Source: Thermoleophilia bacterium (GTDB lineage Bacteria > Actinomycetota > Thermoleophilia > Miltoncostaeales > Miltoncostaeaceae). From it: a stretch of 35,202 nt of DNA. The stretch covers positions 1-35,202 of the forward strand of contig JALOLS010000018.1 of NCBI GenBank assembly GCA_025455865.1, read 5' to 3'. Shown here in pieces: positions 6,782-13,150 of this stretch; position 1 is the stretch's first letter, and each line of letters starts with the position of its first letter. The notes beneath the pieces are model-generated. The model was not told the DNA's origin, made no database searches, and worked only from the letters and a program-made list of their open reading frames with translations. The position numbers and the translations under genes are program-made.

Positions 6782-9700
6782 GGCCGGCGTGGGCGCGCTG
6801 GGGGCCGCGCCGGCACTCCCACCGCCCGCGCAGGGTGACCGCCGTGCCGCGCGCCGTGGGCCGGCCGGGCGGCCGCAGCCGGAGTGTGGTGGTCAGGGTC
6901 ACCCGGCGGGCGCCCTTGGTGCAGGCCTCCGGCGCGCCCACCCGGACGCCCCGGACGCGCAGGACGAGGCGCGAGCGGGTCATCGTCAGGCTCGCCCGCT
7001 GGGTGCCGGAGCGGCCGCGGAACGTGGCGCGGACCGGGTTCGGGCGCCGGGCCATGGCGGTCCGCTCACCCGACCCCTGGGACCCGGCGGAGGGCCGGGC
7101 GGTCGGCGTCATCCGGAGCGGCTGGTGCTCCAGCCCGGTCGGCTGCGTGGCGAGCTCGCGGTCCTCCGGCGGGCGCGTGGTGGACTCGACCAGCAGCGAC
7201 TCGGCCGTGACCGTCCCCGCCGCCGGCGCGAGCGCGCCCAGGTCGTGGGTCGCCTGGAGGGTCACCGTCCCGGCCGCGGCCCCCGCCGGCACGCTGCCGC
7301 GGACGACCGTGTTCGCGGGGTCGTCGGGCTTGCAGGGGTCGAACCCCATGTTCGCGGCGATCACCACGCAGGTGAAGCCGGTGAAGGCCCACCCGTCCCG
7401 CCCCTGCGCGATATCGGCCTGGTCGGCGCCGATGCTGCAGCGCCCGAAGTCCCACGCGCCCGTCCGGGCGACCGGGTCGTAGACGCACGCCGGGTCCCGG
7501 GCCGCCCAGATGAACGGCTTGAGCGAGCTCACGTCGGCGAAGTCACAGCCCTGGGTGAAGGTGTCGACCCAGCACTCGGTGCCGTCGGGGTCGGTCACCG
7601 TCGCCAGGTCCCAGCCGTCGGTGTCCCCGGCCGAGAACGAGGAGTAGATGTACGTCGGGCTCGTCCCCCTGGGCGGTCCGCACTCCAGCCCCAGCCCCGT
7701 CTGGCAGTCGGGCACCCGGTAGCGGTTCCAGTGGGCGGGCAGGAGCGACTTGAAGGCCCACTCGGCGAACGCCCGGCGCCCCGCGTTCTGGACCGCGGCC
7801 CGGTTGACCGGCATCACCCCGGCGTACTGCATCGACCCGAGCGCGCCGCGCAGGCCCGGGTCGCCCAGGGCGTAGGCGCGCCGCACGTCGAGCCCGTCCT
7901 CCATCGCCTGCTGGACCTGCGCGACCTGCGTGGTCACCTGGGCCCAGGTCGACGCCTCCGACCTGCCCCCGCCCGGGGAGCTGGTCCCGTCCACCACCGC
8001 GCCGAGCGAGTCGGCGGCCGTGTAGAGGAACTGCGACGCCGCGGCCGCCGCCTCGCCGCCCTCGCCCACGCCGGGGATGCCGACGAGATCGGCCAGCACG
8101 AAGATGACGTCGTCGAGCAGGGCGGCCCAGTCGAAGCTCGTGCCCGTCGCCTTCGGGGGGATGTCGGTGAGGGCCTTGACCGCCTGGAGCTCGCTGTTGG
8201 AGTCCACCAGCAGGTCCTCCAGCGCGGCGTCGAGCGCGTCGAAGTGCCGGTTGGCCTGGATGGCGGACTGGAGCTCGCCGTTGATCTGGTTGACCACCCC
8301 CGTCCAGGTCGGCCCGTCGGCGCCGGACCCGGCCGGCGCCGGGCAGGAGGCGTAGCGCGCCGCGCCCGCCACCCCGACCCCGGCCTCGCGGACGCAGCCG
8401 GCCACCAGGTTCTGCTGCCAGCTGCCCAGGTTGGCCTTCTCGTCGGGGTCGGCGATGCGGGCGCGCAGGTCGCCCGGCGCGAGCGCGAGGTAGGTGGGCA
8501 GGAAGCGGTAGGCCGCGGCCGCCGGGCCCTCGAAGGCGGGGAAGGCGCCGTAGGGCCGCGGCCGCACGAACGCGCGGGTGCCGGGCTCCAGGCGGAAGGT
8601 GCGGATGCCGTACACCCCGCGCACGACCAGCTCGTCCCGGCCGTCCCCGTCGACGTCGCCGGCCTGGATCGTCCTGTAGTGCTGGGCTTCGCGCCAGTCG
8701 CCGCCGGTGAGGCTGATCCTGGCGTTCGGGAGCGGGATCCAGGCGCTCTGGGCCACCGACCACGACCAGGCCCGGATGCCGGCGGCGGTCCGCGCGATGA
8801 CCTCGGCGCCGCCCTCCCCGTCCAGGTTCCCGGTCACGATGGTCGCGTAGTGCTGCGGCAGCGTGAAGCCGTTGGCGTCGGAGAGATCCGTGAGCACCAC
8901 CTCGGCGCCGTTCGCGTCGGTCAGCGGCGTCCACCCGCTCCCGCCCCACCGGTACGCCAGCAGGCCCGACGCCGCGCGGGCGAGGAGCTCGGCCCGGCCG
9001 TCGCCGTCGAGATCCGCGGTCTGGATGGTGGTGTAGTAGGCCTCCTGCCCCCAGCCCTCGGCGTCGGAGAGGTCACCCACGACGCCCCCGGGCAGCGGGT
9101 CGAACGTCCTGGTCGCGGGATTCCAGGTGGAGGTGACCAGGCCCCCGGCGGAGCGGGCCAGGAGCTCCGCCCCGGGCCGCCCGTCGACCTCGGCGGTCTG
9201 GATGGTCTGGTAGTAGCGCGGCTGCGCCCAGCCCTCGGCGTCGGAGAGGTCCGCGAGCGCCCCGCCGAGCGGGACGAAGGCGCCCGCCGAGGAGCTGTAG
9301 GCGTAGGTGAGCAGGCCCGAGCCGCCCCGGGCGATCAGCTCCCGCGGGCCCGCCCCGTCGAGGTCCGCGGTCTGGATCGTCTCGAAGAACTGGGGCTGGT
9401 CCCAGCCCGCGGCGTCCGACAGGGTGCCCTTCGCGGCGTCGACCCGCCGCAGGGTGCCGCCCGTGGCATCCCAGCCGTAGACGCGCATCCCGCCCGGTCC
9501 GCGCACGAGCACCTCGGCGGCCGGACCCCCCGTCACGTCCGCGGTCTGCAGGGTGGCCGCGTAGCCGGGCTCGTCCCACCCGCCGACGTCCTGGAGGTTG
9601 GCCACCGGCCGCCCGGTCCCGCGCTGCACCCACTGGCCCAGGCCGGCGTCGAAGCCGTGCATCCACAGGCCGAGCCCGTTGCGGCCGAGCAGATCGGCGC

Positions 9701-9905
9701 CCGGGACGCCGTCCACGTCCCCGAGTTGGATCGTCGACCAGGCGCTCTCGGCGCCCCATCCCGCCGAGTCGCTCCAGCGCGGCAGGGTGACGATGGGCCC
9801 GCACGCGCTGGTGTCGGTGGGGCTCTGCTCGGGGCAGGCCGCCGCGGCGAGCCCGGGAGCGAGCAGGACCAGGATCGCGGCGATGGCGAGGCGCAGACGG
9901 GTCAC
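6756..9905 (-). CDS. Secreted protein with seven FG-GAP/VCBS-like propeller repeats and a long unknown C-terminus
   Basis: This 1049-aa exported protein starts at GTG 9905 behind GAGGG and has a signal peptide ending near AAA-ACPEQ (about residue 23). Residues 41-453 contain seven repeats of 55-62 aa, of the form LSDAxGWxxPxYYxTIQTADLDGDGxxELLAR followed by a small beta segment. This resembles FG-GAP/VCBS repeats, and seven copies would close a seven-bladed propeller, with the DLDGDG loops as calcium sites. Residues about 454-890 match nothing I know; they contain several Cys, Trp-rich stretches and long helices. The last 150 residues are basic and beta-rich (TLTTTLRLRP, TAVTLRGRWECRR), a style seen in secreted actinobacterial proteins. 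The role may be surface binding or adhesion, but no enzyme motif is seen. It is encoded alone and overlaps the hydrolase gene tail to tail. Confidence 0.85.
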   Translation of the reverse strand: MTRLRLAIAAILVLLAPGLAAAACPEQSPTDTSACGPIVTLPRWSDSAGWGAESAWSTIQLGDVDGVPGADLLGRNGLGLWMHGFDAGLGQWVQRGTGRPVANLQDVGGWDEPGYAATLQTADVTGGPAAEVLVRGPGGMRVYGWDATGGTLRRVDAAKGTLSDAAGWDQPQFFETIQTADLDGAGPRELIARGGSGLLTYAYSSSAGAFVPLGGALADLSDAEGWAQPRYYQTIQTAEVDGRPGAELLARSAGGLVTSTWNPATRTFDPLPGGVVGDLSDAEGWGQEAYYTTIQTADLDGDGRAELLARAASGLLAYRWGGSGWTPLTDANGAEVVLTDLSDANGFTLPQHYATIVTGNLDGEGGAEVIARTAAGIRAWSWSVAQSAWIPLPNARISLTGGDWREAQHYRTIQAGDVDGDGRDELVVRGVYGIRTFRLEPGTRAFVRPRPYGAFPAFEGPAAAAYRFLPTYLALAPGDLRARIADPDEKANLGSWQQNLVAGCVREAGVGVAGAARYASCPAPAGSGADGPTWTGVVNQINGELQSAIQANRHFDALDAALEDLLVDSNSELQAVKALTDIPPKATGTSFDWAALLDDVIFVLADLVGIPGVGEGGEAAAAASQFLYTAADSLGAVVDGTSSPGGGRSEASTWAQVTTQVAQVQQAMEDGLDVRRAYALGDPGLRGALGSMQYAGVMPVNRAAVQNAGRRAFAEWAFKSLLPAHWNRYRVPDCQTGLGLECGPPRGTSPTYIYSSFSAGDTDGWDLATVTDPDGTECWVDTFTQGCDFADVSSLKPFIWAARDPACVYDPVARTGAWDFGRCSIGADQADIAQGRDGWAFTGFTCVVIAANMGFDPCKPDDPANTVVRGSVPAGAAAGTVTLQATHDLGALAPAAGTVTAESLLVESTTRPPEDRELATQPTGLEHQPLRMTPTARPSAGSQGSGERTAMARRPNPVRATFRGRSGTQRASLTMTRSRLVLRVRGVRVGAPEACTKGARRVTLTTTLRLRPPGRPTARGTAVTLRGRWECRRGPQRAHAGLRLVAPRR
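8547..9785 (-). repeat. Seven tandem coding repeats (about 58 aa each)
   Basis: These are the DNA for the seven propeller repeats in the secreted protein. Phrases such as YYQTIQTAEVDG, YYTTIQTADLDGDG, HYATIVTGNLDGEG and HYRTIQAGDVDGDG recur at about 175-bp spacing. Repeats 3, 4 and 5 are the most alike (LSDAxGW...TIQTA), which suggests recent duplication or local homogenisation. Repeats 1, 2 and 7 are more diverged. Confidence 0.8.
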
Positions 9906-10002
9906 GGGGCCCTCGTTCCGGATGCGGGCGCCCGATGCTTTCAGATTCGCCGATGCGGACGGGGCGGCGGGGGTCGCCGGGCGACCGGCGCGCCGTGGCC
10001 GG

Positions 10003-10197
10003 TCAGCAGGAGGCGCGGGCGCGGGGCCGGGCGGCCTCCTCGCGCATGCGGGCCGCGAGCGCCTCGGCCAGCGGGCGCACCGACTCGTCGGCCACCTCGA
10101 TCACCGGGTGCCCGCCCGGCCCCAGGATGATCGTCGCGCCCACCCCGCCGCCGGGGGACCGGACGGTCACCACCGGGCTGCTCGCGTCGCCGGACAC
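10003..10197 (-). CDS. Small hypothetical protein (64 aa)
   Basis: I do not recognise this gene. Reading from GTG at 10197, it gives 64 residues, with a beta-rich, Gly-rich first half (VVTVRSPGGGVGATIILGPGGHPVIEV) and a helical second half (RPLAEALAARMREEAARPR) that ends in Cys. The balanced composition is more protein-like than the surrounding shadow frames, but there is no strong ribosome site. It lies between the promoter side of the secreted propeller gene and the divergent first response regulator. The frame is open further upstream, but that stretch is antisense to the regulator. Treat it as a plausible but unproven gene. Confidence 0.45.
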   Translation of the reverse strand: MSGDASSPVVTVRSPGGGVGATIILGPGGHPVIEVADESVRPLAEALAARMREEAARPRARASC

Positions 10198-10305
10198 GGG
10201 ATCGAGGGTAGCGGGCTTCGGCCTTCCCGCGCGGTGACCTGCGGCGATGCCGGGACCCCGGTTCCGCGTGCGCCCGGATGCCGGCCCGGCGCCCGGGCCG
10301 CGAGG

Positions 10306-10959
10306 ATGCCGGCCGTGGGGACCCCGGCCACGCGCATCCTGATCGTCGACGACCACGCGGTGCTGCGCGCCGCCCTCCGGGCGGTGCTGGAGCGCGAGCC
10401 GGGCCTCGTGGTGCGCGGCGAGGCATCGAGCGCCGAGGGCGCACTGGCCGCGCTCGCCCGCTCGCCGGCCGACGTCGTGCTCATGGACCTGGACATGCCG
10501 GGCATGGGCGGGCTGGCGGGCACCGCCGCGGTGCGCCGGGCCCATCCGGCGACCCGCGTGGTCGTCCTGTCGCTGCACGCCGACGCCGACGACGCCCGCC
10601 GGGCGCACGCGGCCGGGGCGTCGGCCTACGTGGTGAAGACCGCGGCCGACGAGGACCTGGTGGAGGCGCTGCGCGAGCCGGGCCCCGCGCCCGCGCCGCC
10701 CCCCGGCGACGGGGCCCCCGGCGGCCTGCCCCCGCTCGACGGGACCGACCGCGACCTGTTGTGCATGCTCGCCGGGGGGGCGACGCGCGGGGAGATCGGC
10801 GCGCGCCTGGGGCTCGCCCCCCAGGCGGTCGAGGAACGCCGGGCGCGGCTGTCGGACCGGCTCGGGGTGCGCGGCCGTGCGGGCCTCGCGCTCGCGGCCC
10901 GGCGGGCCGGGCTCGTCCCCCGCCCCGCCGACGCGGCTGCCGTCGGGCCCCCGCGGTAG
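10306..10959 (+). CDS. NarL/FixJ-type response regulator with diverged HTH (orphan, first of pair)
   Basis: This 217-aa protein has a receiver domain with acidic pair D15-D16, phospho-acceptor D61 in VVLMDLDMPGMGG, switch S89 and K111 in YVVKTAADE. A short Pro/Gly linker leads to a C-terminal helical region (about 142-205) aligning with a LuxR-type HTH, LDGTDRDLLCMLAGGATRGEIGARLGLAPQAVEERRARL. That region lacks the family's usual LSPREREVL opening and TVExH recognition helix, so its DNA binding may be altered. The next gene encodes a close paralogue with the same MPGMGGLAG and KTAADE strings, so the two probably arose by tandem duplication. No histidine kinase is present nearby. ATG at 10306 is preceded by a weak GAGG; a GTG three codons later is an alternative start. 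Confidence 0.87.
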   Translation: MPAVGTPATRILIVDDHAVLRAALRAVLEREPGLVVRGEASSAEGALAALARSPADVVLMDLDMPGMGGLAGTAAVRRAHPATRVVVLSLHADADDARRAHAAGASAYVVKTAADEDLVEALREPGPAPAPPPGDGAPGGLPPLDGTDRDLLCMLAGGATRGEIGARLGLAPQAVEERRARLSDRLGVRGRAGLALAARRAGLVPRPADAAAVGPPR

Positions 10960-10962
10960 GCT
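10957..10962 (+). promoter_or_regulatory. Possible -10 box for the second response regulator
   Basis: TAGGCT overlaps the stop codon of the first regulator (its TAG is the first three bases). A start about 7 nt later (near 10970) would give a leader of roughly 46 nt before the GTG at 11016. This would let the second regulator be made independently of the first. There is no obvious -35. Confidence 0.35.
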
Positions 10963-10969
10963 TCCCCAC

Positions 10970-11005
10970 GTGCCCGGGCCGCGACTCGCGCCCCGGGGCC
11001 CGCAC
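10970..11005 (+). other. Inverted repeat in the leader of the second response regulator
   Basis: GTGC-cc-GGGCC at the left pairs with GGCCC-GCAC at the right, a 9-bp stem with a 2-nt bulge and a 16-nt loop. It ends 10 nt before the GTG start, next to the GGGGAG ribosome site. It could modulate translation, or partly terminate read-through from the first regulator. In DNA this GC-rich it may also be chance. Confidence 0.3.
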
Positions 11006-11015
11006 GGGGAGCGCA

Positions 11016-11660
11016 GTGAGCGGCGAGCGGATCCGGATCCTCATCGTTGACGACCACGCCGTCCTGCGCGCGGGACTCCGGCTCCTGCTGGACCGCGAGG
11101 AGGACCTCCTCACCGTCGGCGAGGCGACCAGCGCCGAGGAGGCCATGCGCCTGCTCGAGCAGACCGAGGCCGACCTGGTGCTGCTCGACATCGAGATGCC
11201 GGGCATGGGCGGGCTGGCCGGCGCCCAGCGCATCCGCGAGCGCTGGCCCACCCTCCCCATCCTGGTCCTCTCCATGCACTCCGAGGCCGACGACGTGCGC
11301 CGGGCGTTCTCGGCCGGGGCCGGCGGCTACGTGCTGAAGACCGCGGCCGACGAGCAGCTCGTGCAGGCGGTGCGGGCGGTGGCCTCCGGCGAGCGCTACC
11401 TGCACCCGGCCCTCGGCGCGGCGCTGGCCCAGCCCATGCCCTCCCGCGGCCCGATCGACGACCTCTCCCCCCGCGAGCGCGAGGTCCTGCGGCTCCTGGC
11501 CCTCGGCTACACCAACCAGGAGATCGCCAACGAGCTCGTGGTGAGCGTGCGCACGGTGGAGAGCCACCGGGCCCACGTGATGGCCAAGCTCCGGGCCTCC
11601 TCCCGGGCGGCCATGGTCAAGTACGCCCTCGCGGCCGGCCTGCTCGACGAGACCCGCTAG
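11016..11660 (+). CDS. NarL/FixJ-family response regulator (orphan, second of pair)
   Basis: This is a complete 214-aa two-domain regulator. The receiver shows D12-D13, phospho-acceptor D58 in LVLLDIEMPGMGG, switch S86 and K108 in YVLKTAADEQ. The output domain is a classic LuxR-type HTH from about residue 146: LSPREREVLRLLALGYTNQEIA, then VSVRTVESHRAHVMAKL. GTG at 11016 follows a GGGGAG ribosome site. It is a DNA-binding transcription factor controlled by an unlinked histidine kinase, as none is encoded in the window. Its stop codon touches the stop of the convergent GerW-like gene with no base between them. The targets cannot be read from the sequence. Confidence 0.94.
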   Translation: MSGERIRILIVDDHAVLRAGLRLLLDREEDLLTVGEATSAEEAMRLLEQTEADLVLLDIEMPGMGGLAGAQRIRERWPTLPILVLSMHSEADDVRRAFSAGAGGYVLKTAADEQLVQAVRAVASGERYLHPALGAALAQPMPSRGPIDDLSPREREVLRLLALGYTNQEIANELVVSVRTVESHRAHVMAKLRASSRAAMVKYALAAGLLDETR

Positions 11661-12017
11661 CTAGCGCAGGAGCCGGCGCACGAGCAGGGCCACCACGGCC
11701 AGGGCCAGGAGGGCCCCGGGGATCACCCGGAGCGGGTCGCGGATGGGCCGGTAGCGGGCCCGGCCCTCCGACAGCTCGATGTAGCCGATGGGGCTCACCA
11801 CCACGCCGCCCCCGCCGCCCGAGCCCTCGCCCTGGGCGCCTGCGGGGTCGCCGCCGTGGCCGCTGCCGCCCCCGAAGCCCCACCGGGTGCGGGCCACCGG
11901 GATCACGGTGACGCCGTCGCGCTCGACCGGCACGCCGTAGGCCACCTGCGCGCCCGCCCGTGCGCCGACGCGCTCGGCGAGGCCGCCGATGCCGTCCAGG
12001 TTCCCGTCCTCCGCCAC
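11661..12017 (-). CDS. GerW/YtfJ-family (sporulation-type) membrane-anchored protein
   Basis: This 118-aa protein matches the GerW/YtfJ family by its core GVPVERDGVTVIPVARTRWGFGGG and the later GGGGGVVVSPIGYIEL, separated by a Gly-rich loop. In Bacillus the family is linked to spore germination, while in Actinobacteria members occur widely, also in organisms not known to sporulate. A C-terminal hydrophobic helix (PGALLALAVVALLVRRLLR) suggests a membrane anchor, which the Bacillus protein lacks as far as I recall. The start is GTG at 12017 behind GGGAGG. The gene diverges from the enolase-like gene and is convergent with the response regulator. I would not infer sporulation from this gene alone. 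Confidence 0.85.
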   Translation of the reverse strand: MAEDGNLDGIGGLAERVGARAGAQVAYGVPVERDGVTVIPVARTRWGFGGGSGHGGDPAGAQGEGSGGGGGVVVSPIGYIELSEGRARYRPIRDPLRVIPGALLALAVVALLVRRLLR

Positions 12018-12058
12018 GTCGCCTCCCGGTCGCCGGCCCGACGTCTGCGCCCCGCCGA

Positions 12059-12065
12059 TAGGCTA
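12059..12065. promoter_or_regulatory. Shared -10 region between divergent GerW-like and enolase-like genes
   Basis: On the plus strand TAGGCT is followed by 6 nt and the ATG of the enolase-like gene, implying a leaderless mRNA. The same 7 bp read on the minus strand gives TAGCCT, 42 nt before the GerW-like GTG, which has its own ribosome site. The symmetric TAGGCTA could therefore serve as a bidirectional -10 element. The forward use is better supported than the reverse. Confidence 0.45.
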
Positions 12066-12070
12066 GCCCC

Positions 12071-13138
12071 ATGAGCGCCGACGCCGGCACCTACGCACGG
12101 ATCCGTGACCTGCCCCTGACGATCGAGGCCGTGCGCATCGATCGCCACGCCCGGGAGGTCTCGAGCGGCTTCGAGCGGGTGACGACCGTGGTCACCCTGT
12201 CCGGCGCCGGCCATTCCGGGCTGGGCGAGGACGTGGCCTATGAGGCCGAGGAGCACGACCGCCTGCACGCCGCGGGCCTGCCCGACCTGACCGGGGCGAC
12301 GACGATCGGCGGCTTCGCGGCGCGCCTGGACGGGCTCGACCTCTTCCCCACCCCGCCCGAGCGCGAGGTGAGCCGCAACTTCCGCCGCTGGGCGCTCGAG
12401 AGCGCCGCGCTGGACCTCGCCCTGCGGCAGGCCGGCCTGCCCCTGCACGAGGTGCTCGGCCGCACGCCCCGGCCGGTGCGCTTCGTGGTCTCGACGCGCC
12501 TGGGCGAGCCCGCGACGACGGCCCCCGTCGAGCGGTGGCTGGCCATCGACCCGACGCTGCGGTTCAAGCTCGATGCGACGCCGGACTGGGACGACGATCT
12601 CATCCGGCGCCTGGATGCCACCGGGGCCGTTGACTCGGTCGACCTCAAGGGGATGTATGAGGACACCGTCGTGGACCGGGGGGCGGACCCGGCGCTCTAT
12701 CGCCGGGTGGCCGAGGGTCTGCCCGCGGCCTGGATCGAGGACCCGCGCCTCACCCCCGAGACCCGGGCCGCGCTCGCCGGCCACGAGGACCGGATCACCT
12801 GGGACGCCCCCATCCACTCGGTGGCCGACGTCGAGGCGCTGCCCTTTCCGCCCCGCACGGTGAACGTCAAGCCCTCCCGCTTCGGCTCGCTCCAGGCGCT
12901 CATGGCCGGTTACGACCACCTGGAGGCGCGGGGCATCGGGGCCTATGGCGGCGGCCAGTTCGAGCTCGGGCCCGGCCGCGGGCAGATCCAGTACCTGGCC
13001 TCGCTCTTCCACCCCGACGGCCCGAACGACACCGCCCCGGGTGGCTACAACCTGCCCGACCCCGCCCCCGGGAACCCGCCGAGCCCGCTGGACCCGGCGC
13101 CCTCGCCCACCGGCTTCCGGTGGGGCGAGGGCGCCTGA
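12071..13138 (+). CDS. Enolase-superfamily protein (MLE/OSBS-like), substrate unknown
   Basis: This 355-aa protein has the residue ladder of the muconate-lactonising/o-succinylbenzoate-synthase branch of the enolase superfamily. It shows K166 in RFKLD, D191 in VDLKG, E223 in WIEDP, D245 in TWDAP, and K267 in NVKPSRFGS. The last spacings (22 residues each) match the family barrel. The second strand reads K-L-D where the family usually has K-x-K, so one catalytic Lys position is Asp. The end is also unusual: AYGGGQFELGPGRGQIQYLASLFHPDGPNDTAPGGYN, then a Pro-rich tail. Menaquinone or muconate genes are not nearby, so no pathway can be assigned. It sits alone, 12 bp from the convergent secreted-protein gene. 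Confidence 0.8.
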   Translation: MSADAGTYARIRDLPLTIEAVRIDRHAREVSSGFERVTTVVTLSGAGHSGLGEDVAYEAEEHDRLHAAGLPDLTGATTIGGFAARLDGLDLFPTPPEREVSRNFRRWALESAALDLALRQAGLPLHEVLGRTPRPVRFVVSTRLGEPATTAPVERWLAIDPTLRFKLDATPDWDDDLIRRLDATGAVDSVDLKGMYEDTVVDRGADPALYRRVAEGLPAAWIEDPRLTPETRAALAGHEDRITWDAPIHSVADVEALPFPPRTVNVKPSRFGSLQALMAGYDHLEARGIGAYGGGQFELGPGRGQIQYLASLFHPDGPNDTAPGGYNLPDPAPGNPPSPLDPAPSPTGFRWGEGA

Positions 13139-13150
13139 CGGGCGAAGGAC

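Noticed and set aside
6633-10130. 1165-codon plus-strand open frame opposite the secreted propeller gene
   Set aside because: Low-complexity translation; the minus strand has a signal peptide, seven regular repeats and a ribosome site.
10245-10312. Three copies of GATGCCGG before the first response regulator
   Set aside because: Eight-base GC-rich words recur often here, and spacing and flanks are irregular, so chance is likely.
10970-11050. Small GTG-started frame just after the TAGGCT box at 10957
   Set aside because: It ends after about 26 codons inside the second regulator, out of frame, with no ribosome site.
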